In this document: positions 37,443-52,259 of the stretch, in pieces
How positions within the stretch are numbered: position 1 is the stretch's first letter
Layout: every line of letters starts with the position of its first letter
Source of the DNA: Monilinia fructicola
Taxonomy: Eukaryota; Ascomycota; Leotiomycetes; Helotiales; Sclerotiniaceae
Assembly (NCBI GenBank): GCA_008692225.1
Contig: VICG01000002.1
Location: 1,566,001-1,630,000, forward strand
Length of the DNA: 64,000 nt
Reading direction: 5' to 3'
Made by a program: the position numbers and the translations under genes
The notes under the pieces: generated by a model
What the model saw: only the letters and a program-made list of their open reading frames with translations
Told to the model about the DNA's origin: nothing
Databases searched by the model: none

Positions 37443-39308
37443 AAATGCGCTAAACAGAAAATAAAGTATGGCTAAGCCAGGCTGAGACTAGCATTGCCCA
37501 AGTGTGGCTTTGGATGCCCAACTAATCTTAAAATGTAGAATGGACATGCATACATTTCGATTGTACCCAATAAGGGGAAGGGGGGGGGGAGGGGGGAGAG
37601 GGAAGGCGAAACAAAGGACAAAAAGAAGAATGATCTTGAAAGAAAGAGGTATCGTTTAGACCGTTTTTCTCGTTTATATCGTTTGTCTGTCTCGTTTTAT
37701 ATCGTTTTGATTTACGTATGATTTATAGTTTTATTTTGAATATCATTGTCCCTTCTAGATAAAAAGGATATATAGATTAAAACGTCAAAGCTATTCTTAA
37801 ATAATCAGTTCTTGAAGTCATTAGTTTGCCATATATATATATGTATCTCTCTCTTATTACCTAAATAGTTAGTCAACTTATCTATTTATAAGATACAAAG
37901 TCTATTAGACATTAGATTAGATTAGATATTAGGTATGATCTTAAGAGACCTAATATCTAGCTAACATCTGTCTGATATCGATTTACCAAAACTGCTTCGT
38001 TCAAAAGCTATTCTTAGTTTGATTTCTCCTTTTCAGCCCAGACCGTTCATCTAGGTAGCAGAGTATCTATTACCTTGATATAATCCCTATCCAAACTCTA
38101 CGATATTATACTATAAGTATACTAATAAAGGATACTATACTATCTATTATCCAAAAAGACGAGGCGAGCCGAAACAAAGAAGAAGTACTAGCGAGCTTCA
38201 TCATCATCATCGTTCATCATCATCATCATCGTTTATTATTCATCATTTCAGCTGCATCATTCACCCATTTATCAAATCACAATCAATATCTCATCCGTCA
38301 TCGTCATACCTGTGCCGTCATACCACCAGTCCACCCACCACCACCACCGCCGCCGCTTGGAAAAAAGGTTAATCAGCCCGTCAAGTTAGTTGGCCATTTT
38401 AGTTTAGTCCCCTGTTGGATCCATGTTGAAGTTGATGTTGACGCTGATGCTGCTGTTGATGTTGATTGATATTGATTGCGATTCACCTGCTTTTTTTTGT
38501 CTTTGAGACCTGCGTTTTTGTTTCCCTTTATATCTTTTCTTGGGATAAAAAAGTAAAAATACATAAACACCAAGCAAAGCAAAGTAAAGTGAAATAAAAG
38601 ACAACAATATAAATCTTTTTTTTATAATTTTATTTTTATTTTTTTATTTTATTTTATTTTTATCTTTATTTACAGTTTACAATATATTATATTATATTAG
38701 ATTATTTTATATTATATTACCTAAACACAAAGCCTCGTTCTTCCTGTCCTTCTCCTTCCCTTCCCTTCCCTTCCCTTGCTTTAATTTCACAATACGGTTT
38801 TCCTTCCCCTCTCCAAAGAAAAACGCCTTTTACACAATCAGTCAGTCAATCAGTTTATCAGTCTATCAGAGTCAATCAGAGTATCAATCAGTCAATCAGT
38901 CAATCAGTCAATCAGCCAATCAGACAATCAATCAATCAACCTTGGAATCAATCAGCAACCTTGGAATCAATCAATCAATCAATCAATCAACCAATTTATC
39001 ACTCACTCACTCCCTCCCTCAATCCGCCCTCAATCACATCCATCAACTCAAATTCACATCCACCACTCAAAATCCATCCCGACCCCTGCTTATCCTACAT
39101 CCTACTTCCTACATCCTACATTCCACCATTTCCCCCTCTTGTCTTATTAGTTCTATACAAAGTACATACATACATACATACATTCAACAGTACAGGAAAT
39201 ATTCTTGTACCGCGTATCCGTACCCATACCGTTTACGAGTTTCTTGACCATCAAATCTCATTATTCTGAGATTTGTTTCAACAAAATTATCCGAAAATAT
39301 TTACTAAG
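37443..39308. other. AT-rich intergenic region and kinase 5' leader
   Basis: No coding region is supported. It contains a G-run near 37581-37597, an ATTAGATT-type tract near 37910-37930, CATCATCAT repeats at about 38201-38250, a T/A-rich stretch at 38610-38710, CCCTT repeats at about 38756-38776 and CAATCAGT/CAATCAAT repeats from about 38836 to 39000. The last tract is probably in the promoter or 5' leader of the kinase gene. Confidence 0.5.
38836..39000. repeat. CAATCAGT/CAATCAAT tandem repeat upstream of the kinase
   Basis: Runs of imperfect 8-mers (CAATCAGT, CAATCAAT, CAATCAAC) occupy about 165 bp, ending some 300 bp before the kinase start. A similar CAATCAAC tract sits directly before the MTC1 start. 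Confidence 0.8.
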
Positions 39309-41467
39309 ATGTCATCCATCTCACAGGCAATAAAAAATGCTCTCCATCGTGGTATGTTCCAATACCTTTTATAATTAAATTTAAAAGCGAACTTGGATCC
39401 CAAAATACCTTGAACCTTTCTTTTCTCTCTCTGCCTCTCTCTTCCCTCTCTCGTTCCTCTTGGCTCTTTCCCACTTTGCACACTAATAATGAATTCAGGA
39501 AAGGGAGGCGCGAAGGCGAATGAAGATAACAATAAAAGAACCCAAGCTGCCCACACCTCGGCTGCTCAACATCACATTGCAAAATCAGATCCGAATGTAA
39601 TATCCCACACGGCGAATGAAGTGCCGCGGGCAACCGCACAGAACCAAATGGCCGGTCAGCCGAGAAGAGTCGACGAGGATGAGTTGGCAAGACTGCTAGC
39701 GGAGGAGAATGAGAGTAGAAATCGATTGCCAAGATACCCAGGACTGGACCGATGGGAACTCATCGAGAAGATGGGAGATGGAGCATTCAGTAATGTCTAT
39801 AAAGCCAGAGATACCGAAGGAAGAGCCGGAGAGGTGGCAATCAAAGTGGTTCGAAAATTTGAGATGAACTCTAATCAGGTAAGTACCTATGAGATCTTTC
39901 GTTGTTGTCTTCTTAATTTCTTGAACCGTGCCAACATGTGTGGTAGGGCGATGCTCATCTTCATCCAAACTTCAACAAGAAGCAGCCTAAGGGCGTGGAG
40001 GTGCGAAATTCTTTCTTTATCCTTTAAAAGCATCAACGTCATCTTCAATCGTGCTAACTTGATCATGTTAGAGGGCGAACATCCTCAAGGAAGTTCAAAT
40101 CATGCGAGGGCTAGATCATCCTAATATTATCAAACTCATTGAATTTTCCGAGTCCAAACAATACTATTATCTTGTTCTAGAGCTGGCACCGGGTGGAGAA
40201 TTATTCCATCAGATTGTACGACTTACCTATTTCAGCGAGGACTTATCCAGACATGTTATCACACAGGTTGCGGAGGCATTACATTACCTTCACGAGGTAC
40301 AAGGTGTTGTCCACAGGTAAGAATTCCTCCCGGATCACGTATCAAGCCACAGCTGACATCACACCAGAGATATTAAGCCAGAAAATATTTTGTTCGAGCG
40401 AATAGACCATATTCCAACCAAAAACCCAAAGCCAAGATCCGCCGAAGATGAAGACAAGGTTGATGAAGGTGAATTCATAAAGGGCGTTGGATCTGGTGGT
40501 ATTGGAAGAATCAAAATTGCCGATTTCGGCTTGAGTAAGGTCGTATGGGATACCCAAACGATGACACCATGTGGCACTGTCGGATATACCGCCCCAGAAA
40601 TTGTCAAGGATGAACGATATTCGAAGAGTGTCGACATGTGGGCATTGGGTTGCGTTCTCTACACCTTGCTCTGTGGATTCCCGCCATTTTATGACGAAAG
40701 TATTGCAACTTTGACTGAAAAGGTCGCGAAAGGTCAATATACATTCCTCTCTCCCTGGTGGGATGAAATTTCGAAGTCTGCACAAGACCTTGTCTCGCAT
40801 TTATTAACGGTGGATCCAAAAAAAAAAACGATATTCGATTGAAGAATTCCTTAATCATCCTTGGATCAAAGGTACTGATCAACCTACATATGCTGCACTT
40901 GATGCTCCACCACTTGCTACTCCAGCCGTTGAACGCCAAAGACAGTTGGGTGGTAATTTACGAGGCTTTAACCCTGACCTCCTGGAATCGCCTAGTGGTA
41001 GGCCTATGGATTTCCGAAGTCCTGGTGCTGTCAATTTACGCGAAGTATTCGACATTGGCTATTCGATTCATAGGCAAGAAGAGGAAGCTAAACGCAAGAA
41101 GAACTTCAAGCAAGGTTACAGAGGAGCCGCGGCCATGAACCCCCTCAACCCTATCAATGATGAAGATCTCGATGAGAGTGATGAGGGCGATGTCGATGAG
41201 AACGGGGTATCCTCCAAGGTACCAAAATCCGGGCAATCAGATGTTGCACAAGTAGGCGAGGCTCTACGCAACACTCAATTGAATACAAAGTCTGCAGCTC
41301 CGAAGGGATATGGACAACACAGTCCTGCAGTGACCGCAGCCGCAAGACAACAGGTCAGAAACAGAAACGGCGCCTTCGAACTCAGCCTCGATGGGGCAAC
41401 GTTACTTGGTCGACGCCACAAGAAGGCAGCGCCGAGTAACTTAAGAGAGTCCACACTTCCGCAATAG
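39309..41467 (+). CDS. CAMK-type serine/threonine kinase, RCK2/SRK1-like, with one frameshift
   Basis: Five exons: 39309-39351, 39499-39878, 39947-40000, 40072-40316 and 40368-41467. The kinase domain shows the glycine loop GDGAFSNVYKA, the ATP-binding lysine in VAIKVV, the catalytic loop HRDIKPEN split by intron 4, DFGLS, and an activation segment TPCGTVGYTAPEIV that strongly recalls yeast Rck2 and fission-yeast Srk1. Those kinases act below the stress MAP kinase Hog1/Sty1 to restrain translation and the cell cycle under stress. An 11-A run at 40818-40828 inside DPKKR shifts the frame. Counting it as ten gives exactly 607 codons and continues into RYSIEEFLNHPWIKGT. The C-terminal third is basic and disordered. 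The stress-pathway role is inferred from the family; I saw no clear MAPK docking test. Confidence 0.88.
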
Positions 41468-44947
<3,480 letters not shown>

Positions 44948-45611
44948 TTAAGCCAAAGCAATGCATTCGATCTCGACAGGGACACCCTTTGGCAATTGGT
45001 ATACGGCAACACAACCTATCGAAGAGTCATTAGCATATTCCTCCCTCTACCAGAAACGCCATTTTAAGAATCCGTCTCAATCACTCCGCATCAGACACCC
45101 ATCCACCCTCTCAATCCATCTTCATGAAAGAGGTATATCAACTCACTTCTAGCAGGCTTGTGCTTAAAAAGCTTCTCATAAACTCCATTCATCTCCGCAA
45201 AGTTATCCATAGTAGTCAAGAACACATTGACCTTTACGACCTTCTCAATGCTGCTTCCAGCTTCCTTGAGAACGGCAGATAAGTTCTTGATACAGAGCTC
45301 GGTCATGGCAGAGATGCTAGAAGTCTCGAGGGTGAGGATTTCACCTTCTGGTGTGCATGGGATTTCTGGAAGGGAAGGGATTAGCTGGGAGTTTTGGGTG
45401 GGAAATGGAAATGAAGCAAGAGATTAAACTTACGTCCAGAGCAGTAAATAGTCGATGGAGTCTTAATGGCTTGGGAGTAAGGTCCTGCTGCTAAGAGGTT
45501 GTCAGAATTGAGACGTAAAAGAAGTGAAGTTCCTCAAAATCAATCGAGTGGCATTGGAAAGGCCTTACGGAAAGCAGCATCCTTGGTGTAAACTGTAGTG
45601 AGATCCGACAT
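44948..45611 (-). CDS. RidA/YjgF/UK114-family enamine/imine deaminase (Hmf1/Mmf1-like)
   Basis: Four exons, 45611-45569, 45490-45434, 45365-45147 and 45015-44948, give 128 residues, the usual family size. The product begins MSDLTTVYTKDAAFPAGPYS, with the conserved AGPYSQAIK, then CSGQIP, KNLSAVLKEAGSS, VVKVNVFLTTMDNFAEMN and the closing VAVYQLPKGVPVEIECIALA. RidA proteins hydrolyse the reactive 2-aminoacrylate and other enamines/imines released by PLP enzymes such as threonine dehydratase, protecting amino-acid metabolism. The key arginine (family position about 105) is present in KPARSCVAV. No mitochondrial targeting peptide is obvious, so a cytosolic form is more likely than an Mmf1-like mitochondrial one. 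The frame is intact. Confidence 0.9.
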
Positions 45612-46779
45612 TGTGATGATAGATAGATAGATAGATATTATTTAACAATTAACCTCGAGATTGGTTCTTGAGAGGTTGATATCAATATCAGTATTGGAAT
45701 TTATTTAAAAGTATTTGATTTGCGAGATCGGAGTAATGAAGCTTGTTGATGAGGTGGGGTTGAAGGGTTGAAGCTTCAATTGGAGATACTCTATGGCGGG
45801 GCACGGGAATGCCTGCTCGCGTGGCATAAAAATAAATTATGAACTAACCATATTTGGAACAGCTCGATTTCATTAACGAAAGTCATCTTCAACGACATGT
45901 TAAGAAGTAAACAACTGAATATCTCTACGAAAAATGCACCTAATTGGGTTTTCACATTGGAGATTCATGTTGGCGGTTGATACCATGAGCGAATACCCGG
46001 TCGGATGAATAGATACAGCGTTGTCGACAAAGTTATCATCTTAAATGTGGAAGGTGGGCGCATTCTGACACCTACGAAGATGGGAAATGCACTGCCCATG
46101 TTTGTTCGCAGATAGGCTGCTGAAAGTCGAAAGTCGATTCCCAGATATATTACTTGTCATCATTCACAAGCTACGGCTACGCAAACATAAACTGCTAGAA
46201 AAAGAAAGTTGCATTCGGCATATATACATTAATATCAGGGACATGAGCGAGACCGTATACAGGCCCTCCAGGTTTAAACGGCATGAAGAGGCTTGTTACT
46301 ATTTGGGGGAGTCAAATTCGATAATGGAACCATAATCCAGCCGTCAAATGCACACTCAATCATGCTCAAAGAAAATCGCCGCCTGATATCAGATATTAAC
46401 AACGACAATGACAACCATTGGTGATTTGCGTAGTTACCTTTTTGAAATCGTACCTACAATCTTCTTAGGATACAGAGGCAATACTTTGTGGGTGTCCGAT
46501 GCGCATTATATCGTATACACGAGATTCCTCCGTTGTTACGACAGCAGGGTCTTGCCTTTGCTGTCTTGATACTGATCTTGCATCCTTTATATAAGCTATC
46601 GCTGCTTGATCTACTCTGGTTAACTTTGGATCATTTACTTTTGAAGAATCGTCTCACATTGATCTTCCATCTTCGAATAAGCCAATGCCTCCCCCCTACT
46701 CTCAACAATATTCATTGATCTCTCAACTTCATAACACCCGAGACATTCGCAGAACTCGGGACGATCATCGCAAGTATCC
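45612..46779. other. Intergenic, RidA promoter side
   Basis: Contains a short (ATAG)n tract at about 45620-45637, in the RidA leader. Small frames at 46087-46335 and 46488-46718 have no support. Confidence 0.45.
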
Positions 46780-47331
46780 TCAAAGTCCGGTGTAGGCAAC
46801 CCGTTCAAGCCGAGGTGGGGGTGGTGGATCTCTGTTTATGGGAGGGGTTGGGACACGCGGAGGATATTGAATTGGAGTATTGGCAGCCACCAGCCCAAGG
46901 TGATTATCTGGGGCTGAGTTGTCATTCCGAGCCTGAAAATCCATTCGGATAGGTCGTTCCATCGGTTTCCTTGGAACTGTATGAAAATGGGATAATCGAG
47001 CTTGAGCCAATCTGAGGTACAATTCTGACGATAATGGAGTTCTCTCGTTCCTAGAATGATTGGTGAAGTTAAGAGCAGCGGCATTGTTCTTATGTCTTTC
47101 ATCAATTTGCTTCGTATCATATTCATTCAGTTCGGTGTCCATGTTCTTGAGAGCGAAATGAACAAACTTCTGTCTAGGGGCAGGTGGCCTTTGGTTTATG
47201 TAGGCGTCACTGCCCAAGACAGTCTTCGCTTGCAGCGGATGGGAATCCACCTCGATTCTGTATGGTGGTATTGTAGTGTTGGGGTAATAATGAGTTGGTA
47301 CGCGGCTGGCACCAGAATTGTGTCTTGGCAT
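46780..47331 (-). CDS. Hypothetical protein, 183 residues
   Basis: A single uninterrupted frame starts MPRHNSGASRVPTHYYPNTT and ends in a proline-rich RDPPPPPRLERVAYTGL. The composition (charged, Pro/Asn/Arg-rich, few hydrophobics) suggests a soluble, largely disordered protein. I see no signal peptide, membrane segment or known domain. There is no strong competing frame opposite apart from a 126-codon one at 47056-47436. It could be a lineage-specific gene or a chance ORF. Confidence 0.4.
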   Translation of the reverse strand: MPRHNSGASRVPTHYYPNTTIPPYRIEVDSHPLQAKTVLGSDAYINQRPPAPRQKFVHFALKNMDTELNEYDTKQIDERHKNNAAALNFTNHSRNERTPLSSELYLRLAQARLSHFHTVPRKPMERPIRMDFQARNDNSAPDNHLGLVAANTPIQYPPRVPTPPINRDPPPPPRLERVAYTGL

Positions 47332-48944
47332 TTCGTGTGCTTAATCCTTTTTATAATGAGTAGGGGTGATGGGCCAATGATTGAAGATGATTTGTTTGAT
47401 AGGTCACTTGATGGTAGTGAGCTGTTGATGGATTGACTTGACTGCGCTGGCCTTCAAACAAATTTGGACAGAATCATCAAGCCATGTCAAGCAGGACGAG
47501 GGTACCAAGTGTTACTCACGTGAGTATATCTCTGAAAGATTGTCTGACTGTCTAGGGTATGTGGGATCAATCTATTGATGGTCAATAGATGGATTTTCGA
47601 TGAAGAGAAAGTAAGTGAAGGAGTGTAAATGAAAGTGTGTAAGATGAGGGGGGTGATGCAGCTTTTATGGGTTCTGGGTCGAAAATTCTGCTGGAAGCTG
47701 ATTGCGTGAGATGTCCCCTGTGGCACATGCAGGAAGATTTTCCTTGATCGTACCCGGCTAAGCCCGTGTCAGTGCTCTCTCCAGAGAAAACGAGTTGCGA
47801 GCACCGCAGAGTTAAATTCCATAAGCCTGTAAAGCTTTGAAGAGATATTGGCCGTTTACTTGGGAGCTTTTCCTGAATGTTTGAAATGGTCTGTGCACCG
47901 TTCAATTGCTCTTAAATTGCTCACTGTTTGTTAGATAGCAAGTGCTCATGTAGAGATTAATACCAAACTAATAGTCATCTGTCTGTTTCGTACTCGAGTT
48001 AAACCAAATCGTATGAATTTGTATTTACTCCTTCTAGCTCACGTTTTAGCAAACGCTGTATAAAGGGGCGGATATGTAGGGGCGCCGTACCATCTGTTTA
48101 CATTCACTTATGATGCAATTTCATCAAGCATCGTTCAATTCGTTCCAAATAATTGATAGCAAGAGCTTATGAGCTAGAATTGCTCCACTTGGGACACCGA
48201 TGAATGTCAAGTAGTAATTAATCGGTCCTATAATACCTTCTCGTTTTTGCACTTCCTATATGGTGGAATGATGTTCAGTCGAAGATTGCATGCTCAAAAG
48301 CAAATCTGAGAAATTATTATATACTCTTCGGAGTGGAGCGGAATTGTTTAGATATTTATAACTTTGGTAGAGAGATCTCGGGGAGGCCCCTCATGGAGAA
48401 TTTGTCAAAACCATGGTTATTGGTCGAGACGACGTGCAGACAGTGGAACTGTCGAACTTCCCATGACGAAATTATAATAACCATGAACACCTCAGCACTG
48501 GTTTCTTCTCTCTCGTTAGTGGTCAATCTCAGTTAAGCTTCATGAGATTCGTGTCGACTTTCTAGGCAGCATTGCTTGGTCACGTAAAGCAATCTGCCTG
48601 CTTATGTAAATGATGCATAAGCGGCCACTAACGAAGGAATAAGATGCGACATGCAACAAGAATTGACTAATCACGTGTACGTACGTAGTAGCTATACCTA
48701 GTGTGCCTTGTGAGCATTGAAATAATTGTCCATCAGCGCTTTATGAAGGTCCAGCAGCCCGCAGGTCTATGATAGTTCAGCATTTTGGTTGAATAGATAT
48801 GTCCGTTTATATATCATGTGTCTCGACGATCGGCAGTGGTCTGGTTGTAGATATTTCAGATTATATCGATTATCTACAAAAGAAGAGATCCGACGCCATC
48901 GTACTATCCCAAGCGATCTGCAGATCATCCTTCCATTCTCCCTC
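47332..48944. other. Intergenic without supported gene
   Basis: Overlapping frames at 47487-47905 (minus) and 48333-48536 (plus) show no recognisable features. I see no repeats of note. Confidence 0.45.
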
Positions 48945-49957
48945 TCACCCTCTACCTCCCGGCGGCATCCTGATCCCCATCTGTAGATTCTCCATCACCT
49001 TTTTCGCACTGTCCATCCCACCATCTAAAAAGACCGCCCCAATGACGGCCTTGACAGCCCGGCTAACTATGCGGGTGCTATCTTCACGCAAGTCTTCCTT
49101 GATAAGTTCTTTGATGTTGGACCATCGCCTTGGGATCGAGGGCTGCGCACGAATACAAGATGCTATGGTAGGATGTGTGCAGAGAGAGGTGCGGTCGAGA
49201 ATGCGATTCGTGATCTGGGACGCCGACGCTATTCAGCGATCAAAAGTCAGCATAACAGCCTCCAGCCGCAGATCGAGCGCGTGCAAGAAGGCACAGACCT
49301 ACCCTCGGGAACACTCAATAGGTAATACTGCTCCCCCAACACCAACTTGATGACCCGCTCTCCCAGCTTCGACATGGCCTCGTTCCCGTCCATGCAGGTG
49401 CGCATCGTGTTCCCCACGCGCGTCACGCCGTTGTGCGGCTCCTCGAGTGCTTCTTCGAGGATGTCCGGGTCCTGGAAGGTGTAGGAGAGATAGGCTTGTA
49501 GGATCTCGCGCCAGTTCTCGTTGGCGGCGGGGTTGAAGTGGTGGATGCCGCGGGGCTGGAGGCGCATGGTGCGTTTTGTTGAGCTGGATACGGCGGGGGG
49601 TGGGAGTGGGGGTGGGAGATTTGGCGCGGGAGCTGTAGGAGGGAGAGGGAGAGGGACAGGGTGAAGAGGGGATGAGGTTGGTATGGGAGTTGGCGACGCG
49701 ATTGGGATTTGGGCGTGGAGAGGAAGGTGGCAACGCTGTCTAGCGAGGCTTGCCGATGTAGATGAGGGGCCTGCATCCACGTTATGGAAAAGCTTCGTTG
49801 CACCTGTATTTTCTTCATAGTCCTCCCATTCTTTGGGTTGGACAATATCCGTGTTGCTAGGCTCACCCACGGCGTCGTGGTAGGGCTGGAAAGTCTCGCG
49901 ACTGTGGAATTTGGGTGCGATGGTTTGTAATTTGCTCGAGACATCTTTGGCATTCAT
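48945..49957 (-). CDS. RNase III-domain protein with degenerate active site
   Basis: Two exons, 49957-49303 and 49228-48945, give 312 residues. An N-terminal proline/serine-rich stretch (about residues 60-130) precedes an RNase III fold: YLSYTFQDPDILEEALEEP, then NEAMSKLGERVIKLVLGEQY and, after the intron, AVKAVIGAVFLDGGMDSAKK. In active enzymes the signature is N-E-R-L-E-F-L-G-D and a later D-x-x-E before ALxGAxxLDGG. Here the first glutamate is kept, the second is serine, the signature aspartate is glutamate, and the later D-x-x-E reads R-A-V-K. No dsRNA-binding domain follows. It is probably not an active nuclease and may serve a structural or RNA-binding role, as RNase III-like ribosomal proteins do; that role is inference. 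Confidence 0.75.
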
Positions 49958-51300
49958 TCAAGGTCCTGCAGAATCACGGGAAGCTATTGGGTGGGAGTAA
50001 AGTCGTTTCGGGGTAGAAGATCCCTCATTTAAATATCTCGAATGCTTTTCTGTGGCTACCATATCTTATTATTCAAGGAATGCCAGGCCATTAGACGCAT
50101 TTAGATATTTGATTGGAGGAGTGAATATGAAAGAGGCGCTCCCGCTTCGGATACCCCATCGTGTATGATAAGCGTATGTTGCGGCGTAGTTGCAAGATTC
50201 ACACCGGCAAACAAACCACGCGCTCTCGAAATGAGAGAACCTACATCGGTGATTAGAAGTGTGGATGTTGCAATCTCCATGGGTAGATCACATGCATGCG
50301 GAGGCAAAATCGCGGGGGTGTAATCGTGATTCTGAATCTCGGCTATTGAATCACCACTGAAGAAGTATCTGAGTGTAGTTGATGACATAGAGCTTGTGTG
50401 ATTACGCCCATGTTCTTCCCTCCTCCTACACACCTACCTACTGTATGATTGGGCTGGCTTGACTTGCGGCGAGAAGACAGAAAGATGCGATCGCAGTCGA
50501 AGCGACAGGCAGGGTAGCACGATGGAACATTTCATGGGGCATATATATCCATATTGGTAAATGGCTCTATTGATGGATGTAAGATTACATACTCCAGAGT
50601 ACATCCAAACATAGTCTACGACACCGCATCATACAAAACAAGGACAAAACTCCATGCATCCCCCAAACAAATGATCTCGAGTCGCGATTCGAATCTGAGG
50701 GTTTTTCCCCACATCATCGTATGGATTCTGAAGCACGGAATCATCGCGTTTCTTAGGAGATTTGTGGTGAAAAATCCACCTGCGAGATGACGAGAGTGGA
50801 AGTAATCGGATCCAGGTCAATAACAACTTCTAAGGGAACACACCAACGTGAAATCCACACCCTGGTCAAAAATGGTAACTCTCTTCCAAGTCCTTGCTCA
50901 TGCTTTCATTTTCTCCAGGTCATGTAGTGAATCATGCAACTACGAAGTGTGCGAGAATGTATGTTGGGCATCACTTGAGGCGTGGTACCAGTTGCGGTCG
51001 TTCATGATAGCATCGGAAGTACACATATGCATGCTAGCATTCCAGCATCGACACGATAAACTGTGAAGGCGAAGCTCAGATCAAGAATCTGCAGTTTCTT
51101 TCATAAGATGGGACTTTTTGGATGCCTGTACTTCGCTTGTCATTTGAGTGCCCCATGATGACAGCGAATTATCCCATGAATCACCTCGCCCAGCACATCA
51201 CACCCCAACCACTCCACCCCCCCAACCAAATGTCGCAGAAGCATTGAATTACCAACCACCATAGCCATTTAAACCACATCTTCGATCGTCCTCCGTACCC
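49958..51300. other. Intergenic with two weak short frames
   Basis: A minus-strand frame 50388-50101 (MSSTTLRYFFSGDSIAEIQN...) could encode 95 residues with no known domain. A plus-strand ATG at 50872 opens a short hydrophobic N-terminus followed by four closely spaced cysteines (SCSESCNYEVCENVCW). Neither has enough support to call. Confidence 0.35.
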
Positions 51301-52259
51301 CTAATAATTACCCCTCTGCCGACTCCCCGTCATTTCCCCGGCGCCCGCCAACTCAGTCCTCTCCTTCGTCGGCACACCCCCGGGCCCATGATTTCCCTTT
51401 CGGCTTTGGGGAACTGTACTCGCGTTTGCGGCTTCAGGCTCGGCAGCATATCTCTTCAAATCCCCGAGCGATACCGAATCCCTGATTTGTGTGTCAGTGT
51501 GCGTTTTGCCTTTCTCCGCCGCCGCTGCGCTTGCGATGCCACATTTTGCCCACAGCTTTCGAGTCATATGGACATCAACCGCGTGGGGAATCGATGGGAA
51601 GAGAAACGGATTCTTCGTGCCCAGTTTCGGAAGTGGTCAAGGAGGGATGGGCAAGGCAACGTACAAAGCTCTCTCGTGAGTTGCGTGTAAATGCACTTTG
51701 GGGACCAGATCCTTCTCGCTAGAATCCTGCGCAGCTTCCATGGCTTCCCTCCAGCGACTGGCACACAGACACCATTTGGTCTCCTCCAGTGAGCCCGATA
51801 CCACGTAAGTTGTTGCCGCGGGAAGCGGAGAAAAATCGAGGAAGCTGTCTGTTAGGGTTGCTTTTTGGAAATATTCAGTTGAAATTTCTGGGCGGAAGAG
51901 GAAAGGAAAGGAAAGGAAAGATAAGTACCAGCAATAGAATGATTTCCCGTATCCTCTGGCCCAACGTCACACTTTCCATTTCTATAAAAGCCAGTACCTT
52001 TCCCAAATTGCCCGAGCGGTTTTTTCATCACTGTTTCTCAATCCCAAGCGTCAATATTCGATTCTTCCCTCCTTTCCTCCTGCCGTCAATTCATACGTCT
52101 TGACGTACCATTGAGAGATCGATGAGCTTTCCCAAAGCTCTGTGATCGATTTTCGTTGGCCATCCTGGCTGTAGTAGTAGAGTATAATGTGAGCAATTTG
52201 AGATTGAGGTATCGTGGAGTTTGAGGGAATAGAGAACGAGGTGTCGATACAGAAGGCAT
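51301..52259 (-). CDS. DUF2237-family protein
   Basis: Four exons, 52259-52109, 52030-51929, 51860-51665 and 51481-51301, join in phase into 209 residues. The 50-residue N-terminus (MPSVSTPRSLFPQTPRYLNL...) is basic and Ser/Thr-rich and could be a mitochondrial targeting peptide. The family core follows: GTGFYRNGKCDVGPEDTGNH, TLTDSFLDFS, KWCLCASRWREAMEAA and VPKVHLHATHERAL. A third intron of 183 bp, with a GTACGT donor and a CAG acceptor, leads to DSVSLGDLKRYAAEPEA and a Gly/Arg-rich tail. DUF2237 proteins occur in bacteria and fungi and have no established function. The WCLC cysteine pair could bind a metal or act in redox chemistry, but that is speculation. Length and motif order are what I expect for the family. 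Confidence 0.8.

Noticed and set aside
48799..49350. A 183-codon plus-strand frame
   Set aside because: It is antisense to the second exon and intron of the RNase III-like gene, whose frame carries the family motifs.
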